Below are positions 11,850-19,804 of a stretch of 64,000 bases of DNA, in pieces. Below the pieces are notes generated by a model. It worked only from the letters and a program-made list of their open reading frames with translations, did not search any database and was not told the origin of the DNA. The stretch's first letter is position 1, and each line of letters begins with the position of its first letter. The stretch is from Rathayibacter caricis DSM 15933. Lineage in GTDB: Bacteria; Actinomycetota; Actinomycetes; Actinomycetales; Microbacteriaceae. The translations under genes were made by a program, and so were the position numbers. The stretch spans positions 248,001 through 312,000 of the forward strand of contig NZ_PZPL01000001.1 of assembly GCF_003044275.1 (NCBI RefSeq), read 5' to 3'.

Positions 11850-11963
11850 GCGCCCAGAGTAGCCAGGCCGCCCTCTGCGGCGCCCGGGAGAGCGGCCGGC
11901 CGGCGGGCCCGGGAGCCGCACGGCGACCGGGTAGCATGGCCGCGATCGAGTGGAGGATCCGCC

Positions 11964-13418
11964 GTGGTGGTTCGCCAGCAGTTCCGCAGCCCCGTCGGGG
12001 TCTCGCCCGTCTCCCCGTGGTCGGGCTTCGAGCGGGCCCGCGACCTCATCGACGACTTCGCCGGCCGCTCCCCCTCGCGCTTCGCGATCCTGATCTTCTC
12101 GGCCCTGATCCTGGTCTTCACGCTCCTCTTCTCCCTGCCGGTCTCGACGACCGCCGGCGAGGTCACTCCGCTGCACGACGCGTTCTTCACCGCCATGTCC
12201 GTCATCTGCGTCACGGGCCTGGCCACGGTCGACATGGCGACGCACTGGTCGGCGTTCGGCCACTCCGTCATCTTCATCGGCGTCAACATCGGCGCCCTGG
12301 GCGTGCTGACCCTCGCCTCGATCATGGGCATGGCCGTCTCGCGCCGCCTCGGCCTCCGCGCCAAGCTCATGGTGGCGAGCGACTCGAACCCGCTCCGGAT
12401 CCACTCCGGCCCCGTCGCCGAGGGCCAGGCGGTGCGGCTCGGCGAGATCGGCGGACTGCTCACCACCGTCGCCGTGAGCGCGGCCGTCATCGAGATCGTC
12501 GTCGCCCTCCTGCTCTTCCCGCGGATGCTGATCGACGGCATCCCGATCGGCGAGGCGGTGTGGCACTCCTTCTACTACTCGGCGATGGCGTTCACCAACA
12601 CCGGGTTCTCGCCGAACGCCGCCGGGCTCACCCCGTTCCAGGACGACTACTGGTTCCTCGGGATCCTGATGATCGGCGTCTTCCTCGGCTCGATCGGCTT
12701 CCCCGTCATCTACGCCTTCTCGCGCGGCTGGCGCCGCCCGCGCAAGTGGTCGGTGCACGTCAAGCTCACGCTCGTCACGTCGCTGATCCTGCTGGTCGCC
12801 GGGGCGGCGCTCTACATCGTGCTCGAGTTCGACAATCCGAAGACGTTCGGCGTGCTCGACGCGGGAGACACCGTCTTCCAGTCGTTCTTCCTCTCCACGA
12901 TGACCCGGTCGGGCGGCTTCTCGACGATCTCCGTCCCCGACCTGAACGGCTCCAGCCTGCTCGTCACCGACATGCTGATGTTCATCGGCGGAGGCTCGGC
13001 CTCGACCGCGGGCGGGATCAAGGTCACGACGCTGGCGATCCTGTTCCTCGCCGCGTTCGCGGAGGCCCGCGGCACCAACGACATGGAGGCGTTCGGCCGC
13101 CGGATCCCCAACGACGTGCTGCGCCTGGGGGTCTCGGTCGTGCTGTGGGGAGCGACGACCGTCGCCGTCTCGTCGGTGATCATCCTGCACATCACCAAGG
13201 CCTCCCTCGACTACGTGCTGTTCGACGTGATCTCGGCCTTCGCGACGTCGGGGCTGTCGACGGGGCTCACGGCCGAGCTCCCGCCGTCCGGCGTCTACGT
13301 TCTGGCGCTGACGATGTTCATGGGCCGCGTTGGTACCGTGACTCTCGCCGCCGCGCTCGCCGCGAGTCAGCGGAGGCAGTTGTTCAGACGACCGGAAGAG
13401 AGGCCCATCGTTGGTTGA
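11964..13418 (+). CDS. ktrB: TrkH/KtrB-family potassium uptake subunit
   Basis: 484 residues from GTG at 11964, with GGAGG seven bases upstream. It has the M1-P-M2 repeats of SKT-type potassium transporters with filter-like segments CVTGLAT, AFTNTGFSPN, TRSGGFSTI and FATSGLSTG, all keeping the conserved Gly. It would form the ion-conducting dimer. The next gene, a single-RCK subunit, overlaps its last eight bases, so this is a Ktr-like pair rather than a Trk system with a double RCK protein. A TAGCAT box near 11932 may be its -10. Confidence 0.9.
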   Translation: MVVRQQFRSPVGVSPVSPWSGFERARDLIDDFAGRSPSRFAILIFSALILVFTLLFSLPVSTTAGEVTPLHDAFFTAMSVICVTGLATVDMATHWSAFGHSVIFIGVNIGALGVLTLASIMGMAVSRRLGLRAKLMVASDSNPLRIHSGPVAEGQAVRLGEIGGLLTTVAVSAAVIEIVVALLLFPRMLIDGIPIGEAVWHSFYYSAMAFTNTGFSPNAAGLTPFQDDYWFLGILMIGVFLGSIGFPVIYAFSRGWRRPRKWSVHVKLTLVTSLILLVAGAALYIVLEFDNPKTFGVLDAGDTVFQSFFLSTMTRSGGFSTISVPDLNGSSLLVTDMLMFIGGGSASTAGGIKVTTLAILFLAAFAEARGTNDMEAFGRRIPNDVLRLGVSVVLWGATTVAVSSVIILHITKASLDYVLFDVISAFATSGLSTGLTAELPPSGVYVLALTMFMGRVGTVTLAAALAASQRRQLFRRPEERPIVG

Positions 13419-14082
13419 CCGCATCAGGTACGACGCCCCGGTGCTGGTGATCGGCCTCGGGCGCTTCGGTGCCGCCACGGCCGGCCAGCTCGACCGACTC
13501 GACCGCGAGGTGCTCGCCGTCGACGCCGACGCCGGGCTCGTGCAGAAGTGGTCCGAGCGGGTCACCCACGCGGTCCAGGCGGATGCGCGCTCGCTCGACG
13601 CCCTCGCGCAGATCGGCGCGCAGGACTTCCAGGTGGCCGTCGTCGCCGTCGGCTCCTCGATCGAGGCGTCCGTGCTCATCACCGCGAACCTCGTCGACCT
13701 CAAGATCCCGCAGATCTGGGCGAAGGCCATCTCGCGCTCGCACGGCAAGATCCTCGAGCGCATCGGTGCGAACCACGTCATCTACCCCGAGGCCGAGGCC
13801 GGCGAGCGCGTCGCGCACCTGGTCTCGGGCCGCATGCTCGACTTCATCGAGTTCGACGACGACTTCGTGCTCGCCAAGATGTACCCGCCCAAGCCCATCC
13901 GCGGGCTCACGCTCACGGAGTCGGGGGTCCGGCGCAAGCACCGGGTCACTGTGGTGGGCGTCAAGAGCCCCGGCAAGCCGTTCACCTACGCGACCGAGCA
14001 GACCGTGGTCTCGAACCACGACCTCATCGTCGTCAGCGGAACACCCAGCGACATCGAGCGCTTCGCGGCCCTGGGCTCCTAG
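13411..14082 (+). CDS. ktrA: KtrA-like regulatory RCK subunit of potassium uptake
   Basis: 223 residues, the usual KtrA length. TTG start inside the end of ktrB, with GAAGAGAGG upstream; the eight-base overlap implies translational coupling. An RCK_N domain with the dinucleotide loop VIGLGRFG (about 12-19) and an RCK_C domain (about 145-223) are visible. Such proteins form octameric gating rings that bind ATP/ADP or c-di-AMP and open the KtrB channel. Confidence 0.92.
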   Translation: MVDRIRYDAPVLVIGLGRFGAATAGQLDRLDREVLAVDADAGLVQKWSERVTHAVQADARSLDALAQIGAQDFQVAVVAVGSSIEASVLITANLVDLKIPQIWAKAISRSHGKILERIGANHVIYPEAEAGERVAHLVSGRMLDFIEFDDDFVLAKMYPPKPIRGLTLTESGVRRKHRVTVVGVKSPGKPFTYATEQTVVSNHDLIVVSGTPSDIERFAALGS

Positions 14083-14092
14083 GCCCGGGCGT

Positions 14093-14938
14093 TCAGGACG
14101 CGGCGAGCTCCCGTGCGCGGGCGAGCGCCGCGTCCGTCGCCCGGGTGAAGAGCGACGCCAGGTCCGCCTCCTGCAGCACGGCGATCGCCCGCTCGGTCGT
14201 GCCGTTCGGGCTCGTGACCCGGCGGCGCAGCTCGGCGGGCTCCTCGCCCGAGTGCACGAGCAGCTCGGCGGCGCCGAGGAACGTGCCGGTCACCATCGTC
14301 GACGCCTGCTCGCGCGTGAAGCCCTTGGCGATCGCCGCCGTGATCAGCTCCTCGATCAGGAGGAACACGTAGGCGGGTCCCGAGCCCGAGATCGTCGAGA
14401 GCGCGTCCAGCTGCGACTCCGGGACCTCGATGACTTCGCCGACGGTCTCGAACAGGCGGCGGACGAGCGCGAGGTCCTCGTCGCTCGAGCGCGTCCCCGC
14501 GCTCAGCCCTGTGACCGCGCGTCCGACGACGGCGGGCGTGTTCGGCATCGAGCGCAGCACCGGCACCGTGTCGGGCAGTCGGCTCTCGAACGCGGCGACG
14601 GTGACTCCGGCCGCGACGCTCACGACGACGGTCCCCGGAGCGAGCGCGTCGGCGATCTCCTCCAGCAGCGCGGGCACCATGTGCGGCTTCACCGCCACCA
14701 GCACGACGGAGGCGCCCGCGACGGCCCGGCGGTTCGCCTCGGCGTCCTCCTCGGTCGCGAACGCGGTGACGACCGGGTGGTCCTTCCACGCGGCGGCCTT
14801 GGCGGCGTCGCGGTTCGTCACCCGGACACCGCCGTCGATGCGGACGCCGGGGGCGAGCAGTCCGCTGAGGATCGCACCGCCCATCGAGCCCAGGCCGAGT
14901 ACGGCGATGGAGGGGAGCAGCACGGTGTCGTCGGTCAC
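14093..14938 (-). CDS. proC: Pyrroline-5-carboxylate reductase
   Basis: 281 residues. The N-terminal Rossmann fold starts AVLGLGSMGGAI, followed by the NADPH-binding part and the dimerisation domain with SGSGPAYVFLLIEEL, the family signature. It catalyses the last step of proline synthesis, reducing 1-pyrroline-5-carboxylate to L-proline. GTG start. TAGGAT at 14945-14950 lies six bases upstream, so the mRNA is probably leaderless. It converges with ktrA, ten bases apart. Confidence 0.95.
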   Translation of the reverse strand: MTDDTVLLPSIAVLGLGSMGGAILSGLLAPGVRIDGGVRVTNRDAAKAAAWKDHPVVTAFATEEDAEANRRAVAGASVVLVAVKPHMVPALLEEIADALAPGTVVVSVAAGVTVAAFESRLPDTVPVLRSMPNTPAVVGRAVTGLSAGTRSSDEDLALVRRLFETVGEVIEVPESQLDALSTISGSGPAYVFLLIEELITAAIAKGFTREQASTMVTGTFLGAAELLVHSGEEPAELRRRVTSPNGTTERAIAVLQEADLASLFTRATDAALARARELAAS

Positions 14939-14950
14939 CCGCTCATCCTA
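14939..14950 (-). promoter_or_regulatory. Leaderless-type promoter of proC
   Basis: TAGGAT (14945-14950, minus strand) ends six bases before the GTG start of proC. The spacing equals that seen at several other genes of this window, which supports both the promoter and the start. Confidence 0.55.
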
Positions 14951-15056
14951 CGAACCGCGAGCGACCGCGGCCCGGACGGGGGTCCTCCCCCGATCCGCAG
15001 GACCCTAGGATGATCCGACCACCGACCGGCACCACCAGGATCCACGAGGAGACCAC

Positions 15057-16010
15057 GTGAGCGCATCCGGAGGCGGCAGGGCGATCCTCGCGGCGCTGAC
15101 CGCCAACCTCGGCATCGCCCTGACCAAGTTCGTCGCGTGGTTCTTCTCGGGCTCGGCCTCGATGCTCGCCGAGGGCGTGCACTCGCTCGCCGACTCCGGC
15201 AACCAGCTCCTCCTGCTGCTCGGCGGCCGGAAGTCCCGCAGGGCCGCCGACGCCGAGCACCCGTTCGGCTACGGGCGCGAGCGCTACGTGTACGCGTTCG
15301 TCGTCGCGATCATCCTCTTCACGGTCGGTGGCGTCTTCTCGCTCTACGAGGGCGTCGACAAGATCACGAACCCGCACGAGCTCGAGAACGTCTGGCTGCC
15401 GATCCTCGTGCTCGCCGTCTCGATCTGCCTCGAGGGCTACTCGCTGCGCACCGCGGTGAAGGAGTCGAACCGCAGCCGCGGCACGCAGTCGTGGTTCCGC
15501 TTCATCCGCCGGGCGAAGGCCCCGGAGCTGCCCGTCGTGCTGCTCGAGGACGCCGCGGCGCTCACCGGCCTGACCTTCGCGCTGCTCGGAGTCGGTCTGT
15601 CGGCGATCACCGGGAACGCGGTCTTCGACGCGATCGGCACCCTGATGATCGGGGCGCTGCTGATCGTGGTCGCCGTGATCCTGGGCATCGAGACCAAGAG
15701 CCTCCTGGTCGGCGAGGGCGCGAGCGACGCCGACGCGGACGCGCTCCGCTCGGCCATCGAGTCGGGCGAGGACGTCGAGCGCGTCATCCACATGAAGACC
15801 CTCTACCTCGGGCCCGACGAGCTGCTCGTCGCCGCCAAGGTCGCGTTCCCCGCGGCCGAGACCCTCGAGCACGTCGCCGCCGGCATCGATGCGGCGGAGC
15901 AGCGTATCCGCGCCGCGGTCCCGGCCGCCCGCGTCGTCTACCTCGAGCCCGACGTCGACCGCGGCCCGGCCGCCCCGGCCCCGGCGCTCCGCGCCGAGGA
16001 CGTCGGCTGA
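15057..16010 (+). CDS. Cation diffusion facilitator, SLC30A9-like subgroup
   Basis: 317 residues, GTG start with GAGGAG upstream. Six membrane segments are visible, with the metal site HSLADSGNQ in the second and EDAAALTG in the fifth, where canonical CDF proteins have HxxxD. The EDAAALTG form and the basic loop before it match the SLC30A9/ZnT9-like branch. The cytoplasmic C-terminal domain starts near residue 215. Substrate is probably zinc or another divalent metal, not defined by sequence. A GATase gene follows after one base. Confidence 0.85.
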   Translation: MSASGGGRAILAALTANLGIALTKFVAWFFSGSASMLAEGVHSLADSGNQLLLLLGGRKSRRAADAEHPFGYGRERYVYAFVVAIILFTVGGVFSLYEGVDKITNPHELENVWLPILVLAVSICLEGYSLRTAVKESNRSRGTQSWFRFIRRAKAPELPVVLLEDAAALTGLTFALLGVGLSAITGNAVFDAIGTLMIGALLIVVAVILGIETKSLLVGEGASDADADALRSAIESGEDVERVIHMKTLYLGPDELLVAAKVAFPAAETLEHVAAGIDAAEQRIRAAVPAARVVYLEPDVDRGPAAPAPALRAEDVG

Positions 16011-16011
16011 G

Positions 16012-16710
16012 GTGCGGAGCGCACTGGCGATCGTCAACGAGCGCGGCGCGGGCCTGGGCGTCCTCGAGCCGATCCTGCGGGAGCACGGCTGGACGGTGGA
16101 CGCCGTGGCCGGCACCGATCTCGGCTCCGTCGACCTCGACGAGCCCGAGCTCGTCGTCACGCTCGGCTCCAGCGCCGGCGTCTACGAGACGGCGCGGCAC
16201 CCGTTCATCTCGCCCGAGATCGCCCTCCTGCAGGAGCGGCTGCACCACCGACGGCCGACCCTCGGCATCTGCTTCGGCGCCCAGCTGATCGCCGCCGCGC
16301 TCGGACGCGAGGTGCGTCCCGGTCCGACCCGCGAGGTCGGCTTCCGCCGCGTCGACCCCACGGACGCCGGGATGCGCTCACCGCTGCGCCACCTGGCGGG
16401 AGTGCCGGTGATGCAGTGGCACGGCGACACCTTCGACCTCCCCGCGGGCACGACGCTGCTCGCCTCCTCGGACGCCTACGCCGTCGAGGCGTTCGGCATC
16501 GACGAGTGGCTGCTGGGCGTGCAGTTCCACCCCGAGCTGAGCGGCGCGATGGCCGCGGGCTGGCTCGAGGGCGACGCCGAGTACGCGGCCGGAGCCGGCT
16601 ACACGGCCGAGCAGCTCCGCGACGACGTGCAGGAGGGCCGCTTCGACCGGATGCGGGAGGCGACGGAGCTGATGCTGGCCGAGTGGCTCGGCGGCCACTC
16701 CCGCGACTGA
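16012..16710 (+). CDS. Class I glutamine amidotransferase-like protein
   Basis: 232 residues from GTG at 16012, directly after the CDF stop. The class I GATase triad is complete: nucleophile Cys87 in GICFGAQ, and His173 and Glu175 in QFHPE. It is like GuaA-type stand-alone amidotransferases of unknown acceptor that are common in actinobacteria. There is no synthetase domain or obvious partner gene, so the ammonia acceptor or an alternative peptidase-like role is unknown. Confidence 0.85.
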   Translation: MRSALAIVNERGAGLGVLEPILREHGWTVDAVAGTDLGSVDLDEPELVVTLGSSAGVYETARHPFISPEIALLQERLHHRRPTLGICFGAQLIAAALGREVRPGPTREVGFRRVDPTDAGMRSPLRHLAGVPVMQWHGDTFDLPAGTTLLASSDAYAVEAFGIDEWLLGVQFHPELSGAMAAGWLEGDAEYAAGAGYTAEQLRDDVQEGRFDRMREATELMLAEWLGGHSRD

Positions 16711-16720
16711 GGCCGCCCGC

Positions 16721-17197
16721 TCAGCGCCGCGCGCGGAAGAAGTCGAGCAGCAGCCGAGTGCTCTCCTCGGCGCGGAGCCCCGGGTACACCTCGGTCGTCC
16801 AGGTGTGCCGCCGATCGCGGAGGAGGTCGTGCAGCGAGCCCACCGCCCCCGCCTTCTCGTCCCACGCCCCGAACACGACGCGCTCGACGCGAGCGGCCAG
16901 GATCGCTCCCGCGCACATCACGCACGGCTCGAGCGTCACGACGAGCGTGCAGCCCGTGAGCTGCCAGTCGCCCAGGGCGGCCGCCGCGTCCCGCAGCGCC
17001 ACCACCTCGGCGTGCGCGGTCGGATCCGTGCGCAGCTCGCGCTCGTTGCGCCCCCGCCCGACGACGCGGCCGTCGGAGTCGACCACCACGGCACCGACCG
17101 GCACATCGCCCCAGCCCGCGGCGCGCCGCGCCTCGTCGAGCGCGAGACCCATCCACTCGTCGGCGGCGGAGGGGAGGCGCAGGTCGCTGTCGCGCAT
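16721..17197 (-). CDS. tadA: tRNA adenosine(34) deaminase
   Basis: 158 residues from ATG at 17197. Zinc and catalytic residues are in place: His62 and Glu64 in AHAEV, and Cys92 and Cys95 in PCVMC. TadA converts A34 to inosine in the anticodon of tRNA-Arg(ACG). It converges with the GATase gene and is divergent from upp. A longer frame starting further upstream would cross the upp promoter and is less likely. Confidence 0.92.
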   Translation of the reverse strand: MRDSDLRLPSAADEWMGLALDEARRAAGWGDVPVGAVVVDSDGRVVGRGRNERELRTDPTAHAEVVALRDAAAALGDWQLTGCTLVVTLEPCVMCAGAILAARVERVVFGAWDEKAGAVGSLHDLLRDRRHTWTTEVYPGLRAEESTRLLLDFFRARR

Positions 17198-17246
17198 CGC
17201 GCCCCCTCGTGCCCGCGTCCGGTCCGGCCGTGCTCGGACCGGGAAG

Positions 17247-17258
17247 TAGATTGAGCTT
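17247..17258 (+). promoter_or_regulatory. Leaderless-type promoter of upp
   Basis: TAGATT (17247-17252) ends six bases before the upp ATG. No ribosome binding site is seen between them, so translation probably starts at the 5' end of the mRNA. Confidence 0.6.
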
Positions 17259-17894
17259 ATGCGCGTCCACGTAGCCGACCACCCGCTGATCACGCACAAG
17301 CTCACCGTGCTGCGCGACAAGCGCACCCCCTCCCCCACCTTCCGGCAGCTCGCCGAGGAGCTGATGACCCTGCTCGCCTACGAGGCGACGCGCGGCGTCC
17401 GCACCAGGACCGTGACGATCGAGACCCCCGTCACGCAGACCACCGGTCTCGCGCTCAGCGACCCGCAGCCGCTCGTGGTCCCGATCCTCCGCGCGGGCCT
17501 CGGCATGCTCGAGGGCATGGTCAAGCTGATCCCGACCGCCGAGGTCGGCTTCCTCGGCATGGCGCGCAACGAGGAGACGCTCGAGCCCACCACCTACGCC
17601 GAGCGCCTGCCCGACGACCTCTCGAACCGCCAGTGCTTCGTCCTGGACCCGATGCTCGCGACCGGAGGGTCGCTCATCGCGGCGATCAGGTTCCTCTTCG
17701 ATCGCGGAGCCGTCGACGTCACGGCCGTCTGCCTGCTCGCCGCGCCCGAGGGCCTCGCCGCCGTAGAGAAGGCGTTCGAGGGTCGCGAGGTGACCATCGT
17801 CCTGGGCGCGCTCGACGACCACCTGAACGAGCTCGGCTACATCGTGCCCGGCCTGGGCGACGCCGGCGACCGCCTCTACGGCCTCGCCGGCTGA
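17259..17894 (+). CDS. upp: Uracil phosphoribosyltransferase
   Basis: 211 residues, the standard length. Key parts: [14 protein letters not shown] (about 71-84), the PRPP loop [11 protein letters not shown] (about 128-138) and the uracil-binding end [16 protein letters not shown]. It makes UMP from uracil and PRPP in pyrimidine salvage. Divergent from tadA with a short shared promoter region. Confidence 0.96.
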   Translation: MRVHVADHPLITHKLTVLRDKRTPSPTFRQLAEELMTLLAYEATRGVRTRTVTIETPVTQTTGLALSDPQPLVVPILRAGLGMLEGMVKLIPTAEVGFLGMARNEETLEPTTYAERLPDDLSNRQCFVLDPMLATGGSLIAAIRFLFDRGAVDVTAVCLLAAPEGLAAVEKAFEGREVTIVLGALDDHLNELGYIVPGLGDAGDRLYGLAG

Positions 17895-17972
17895 CCGTCC
17901 TCCCTCCGGGTGCCGCGACGCGCCCGGAGGAGCCGATCCCGCGCCGGATCCTGGACACCGACCCGAAATCTG

Positions 17973-18002
17973 TTGACTCGGTCCGTCACAGTCCGCTTTA
18001 CT
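17973..18002 (+). promoter_or_regulatory. Strong promoter of the Cys-leader transcript
   Basis: TTGACT (17973-17978), an 18-base spacer and TTTACT (17997-18002). The -10 box ends seven bases before the ATG of the 33-codon leader ORF, so the RNA should begin at or next to that ATG. This is one of the best -35/-10 pairs in the window. Confidence 0.65.
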
Positions 18003-18009
18003 TTCCTCC

Positions 18010-18111
18010 ATGACTGACAACGCGCTCGCCCTGACCTCCCTTGAGGCCATCGGGGATGCCGGCATGATGATGGCCGGCGGCCTCGTCGTGTGTTGTCGAA
18101 TGTGTGCGTGA
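18010..18111 (+). CDS. Leaderless short ORF with Cys-Cys-Arg-Met-Cys end (leader peptide)
   Basis: 33 codons: MTDNALALTSLEAIGDAG, three Met, then GGLVV and CCRMCA, stop TGA. All three Cys codons are TGT, although TGC dominates elsewhere in this GC-rich DNA. The ATG lies seven bases after a good -10 box and has no ribosome binding site, as expected for a leaderless message. Mycobacteria are known to use leaderless short ORFs with consecutive Cys codons as cysteine-responsive attenuators of downstream genes. This one has that form, but its downstream gene is a winged-helix regulator. GCCGGC repeats flank the three Met codons and could pair. Function is inferred, not proven. Confidence 0.6.
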   Translation: MTDNALALTSLEAIGDAGMMMAGGLVVCCRMCA

Positions 18112-18336
18112 GGCACTGACCTCGCCGGGTTCCCGCACAGTCTCCGCCCTCCGATCCTCCTGACCGGGCTCCACGCCCCGTCCGATCGGCTCGGCGTCGC
18201 AGGCGCGGTGAACCCCTCGGATGCACTCCATCCGCCCCAGCCGGACCGCACCACGCGGCCGCCGGCACCACAGCGCACACCCGGATCCGCTCTCCCGGAC
18301 ATTCGTCCCGGATCCGACCAGCCCCAAGGATTCGCC
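18112..18336 (+). other. C-rich untranslated stretch between leader ORF and regulator gene
   Basis: 225 bases with many CC runs and few stable hairpins. Such cytosine-rich, unstructured RNA can be a Rho loading region, which would fit attenuation coupled to translation of the leader ORF. No convincing terminator was seen. An in-frame GTG upstream extension of the regulator runs through here (from 18208) but has a Pro/Arg-rich, gene-unlike composition. Confidence 0.4.
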
Positions 18337-19050
18337 ATGTCCCTCCTCCACGCTCGCACCGTCCCCGCTCCTGCCGCCCTCGAGGCCCCCCGCCTCCAGG
18401 CCGCTCCCGAGAGCACCCCGACCACCCCCCGCCTCCGCGCCGTGCCCCAGGGCACCGAGGCCCGCGGCTTCGCCCTCTACGTCGGCATCGACGAGGCCAA
18501 GGCCCGCGCCGCCGGAGTCGACCTCGGCCGCCTCGTCGAGGAGCTCAAGCGCGTCACCGCCCTCCTCGCCCCCGACGCCGAGACCTACGCCTCCGTCGCC
18601 CTCGCGCCCCAGGGCGCCGGCGGCCGCGACGTGGACGTCGTCCGCCTCGCCCTCCAGGACCCGGCCGCCGTCGCCAAGCGCCGCGCCGACGCCGAGCCCG
18701 ACCTCGACCGCGCACCCGGCGGAGTCGTCATCGACATCTCCCGCAAGCGCGTCATCCTCGACGACGAGACCACCGCCCTCACCTACAAGGAGTTCGAGCT
18801 GCTGCAGTACCTCGTCCTCCGCGAGGGCCGCACCATCGAGCGCGCCGAGCTCATCGCCTCCCTCTGGGGAGCCGCCGACGACGACGCGCCCAACGAGCGC
18901 ACCATCGACGTCCACGTCCGCCGCCTCCGCGCCAAGCTCGGCCGCTACGAGGACATCGTCCGCACCGTCCGCGGCGTCGGCTACCGCTTCGACCGTCACG
19001 CCGACGTCGCCATCCGGTACGCGTCCACGCCGTCGCCCGACCTTTTCTGA
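18337..19050 (+). CDS. Stand-alone winged-helix (OmpR/PhoB C-terminal type) regulator
   Basis: 237 residues from ATG at 18337 with CAAGGA six bases upstream. Residues 1-45 are Ala/Pro-rich. A small alpha/beta region follows (LYVGIDEAKARAAG, about 48-110) that is not a receiver domain. The C-terminal part (about 130-228) is an OmpR/PhoB effector domain: LTYKEFELLQYLV, ERTIDVHVRRLRAKLG and VRGVGYRF are all typical. With no Asp-bearing receiver it is not a classical response regulator. It may respond to a ligand or be controlled only through its leader. The stop codon lies in the first arm of a terminator hairpin. Confidence 0.85.
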   Translation: MSLLHARTVPAPAALEAPRLQAAPESTPTTPRLRAVPQGTEARGFALYVGIDEAKARAAGVDLGRLVEELKRVTALLAPDAETYASVALAPQGAGGRDVDVVRLALQDPAAVAKRRADAEPDLDRAPGGVVIDISRKRVILDDETTALTYKEFELLQYLVLREGRTIERAELIASLWGAADDDAPNERTIDVHVRRLRAKLGRYEDIVRTVRGVGYRFDRHADVAIRYASTPSPDLF

Positions 19051-19078
19051 GGAAGGAGCGCGAGCGCTCCTCCCTCAG
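19047..19078 (+). terminator. Hairpin overlapping the stop codon of the winged-helix gene
   Basis: Arms 19047-19061 and 19064-19078 pair over 15 bp with a single A-C mismatch. The core GGAGCGCGAGCGCTCC folds to a tight GCGA loop. The TGA stop is inside the first arm. No T-run follows. A related hairpin lies 20 bases further on. Confidence 0.6.
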
Positions 19079-19098
19079 GGGTCGGGCGGTGCTTATTC

Positions 19099-19126
19099 GT
19101 TGAGGAAGCGCGAGCGCTCCCTCAAC
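19099..19126. repeat. Second copy of the GAGCGCGAGCGCTC hairpin
   Basis: Arms 19099-19111 and 19114-19126 pair over 13 bp, with an A-C mismatch at the same place as in the hairpin at 19047-19078 and the same loop. The two differ mainly by one missing base pair (AGG versus AG) and by their outer pairs. This looks like two members of a small repeat family. Confidence 0.6.
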
Positions 19127-19556
19127 CGCAGTCGGCTTCGCGACGGGCCGCGTTCCATGGAGCGGGGTGCCTTCGGCTCGCTCGAAACGCTGGCACGCGT
19201 TTCTCGCCCATCGCCTTCGAGACCGGCGGCTGGTCGAGGCGCGAAGCCTGAGGTGCGGCTTGGCCGGCACGGTCTGGACGAGGTGCGGCTTCGCCGGCAC
19301 GGTGCGACGGAAGTCCGGTCGGACCGGTGCCCTGCTCGGACGAGAGGCTGGTGGGCGGCCCGCTCCAGCAGGCCGAGAACGCTCTCTTCGTGGGAACTCC
19401 AGCGCGCCTCGGTACCGGGAGCGGGCGAGCCGTCGGTGGCCCTCATCAGGAGCGGGACGCATGGTCTGCAGCTCCGGACGGAGGAGCTCGGGCGCGCGTT
19501 CGAGGGTGAGCGCGCGGGCGGATGCGGGGCTCAGGGAAGTGTCAGGAAATGGGCGC
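19127..19556. other. Non-coding stretch without a recognised gene
   Basis: About 430 bases with overlapping open frames on both strands, none with gene-like start, composition or known motif. It holds the 30-base tandem repeat at 19250-19303. Decayed gene remains are possible. Confidence 0.45.
19250..19303. repeat. Direct tandem repeat, 30-base period
   Basis: GAGGTGCGGCTTGGCCGGCA and the following CGGT (19250-19273) recur with one change at 19280-19303. Only two copies are present. Confidence 0.7.
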
Positions 19557-19584
19557 TTGCGGCGTTATCGATCCGTTATATAGT
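19557..19584 (+). promoter_or_regulatory. Promoter of a candidate small RNA
   Basis: TTGCGG (19557-19562), 16-base spacer, TATAGT (19579-19584), inside an unusually AT-rich patch (GTTATATAGTTC) for this DNA. Transcription would begin near 19590-19592. Confidence 0.5.
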
Positions 19585-19589
19585 TCAAG

Positions 19590-19700
19590 AGCGTTAGTCG
19601 TTTGCTGTGGCGGCGAAGCGCGAATGTGATTGCAGGACACTCTTGGTGCAAGGGAATGAAGGCCGGCCGCTCGCCTCAGCGGCCGGCCTTCTGTCGTTCC
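19590..19700 (+). ncRNA. Candidate small RNA of about 100 nt
   Basis: The segment runs from a promoter at 19557-19584 to a strong intrinsic terminator at 19658-19691. It has little coding potential in its first 60 bases and lower GC than its surroundings. It does not match any RNA family I can recognise; it lacks the six-C loops of the actinobacterial 6C RNA. An alternative is a 5' leader with attenuator for the MarR gene at 19805, whose own start follows about 110 bases after the terminator. Confidence 0.45.
19658..19691 (+). terminator. Intrinsic terminator with perfect 14-bp stem
   Basis: GAAGGCCGGCCGCT (19658-19671) pairs perfectly with AGCGGCCGGCCTTC (19678-19691) around a six-base loop; TGTCGTTCC follows. 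One of the strongest hairpins of the window. Confidence 0.8.
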
Positions 19701-19721
19701 GTAGCGGTGCCTCCGAGACGC

Positions 19722-19740
19722 CGGTACGGGCGCCGTACCG
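19722..19740. promoter_or_regulatory. Inverted repeat upstream of the MarR gene (possible operator)
   Basis: CGGTACGG (19722-19729) and CCGTACCG (19733-19740) are perfect inverted arms around three bases, 65 bases before the MarR start. MarR proteins usually repress their own promoters through such sites. Confidence 0.45.
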
Positions 19741-19804
19741 ATCGCGCAGTCGCGCTCCCCGCGGGCGGGCGACCCCGTATCCTGGGCACGACGGAGGAGG
19801 TCCG

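Noticed and set aside
19607..19804. Extended N-terminus of the MarR protein at 19805
   Set aside because: The extension reads across a strong intrinsic terminator and has no MarR-like sequence.
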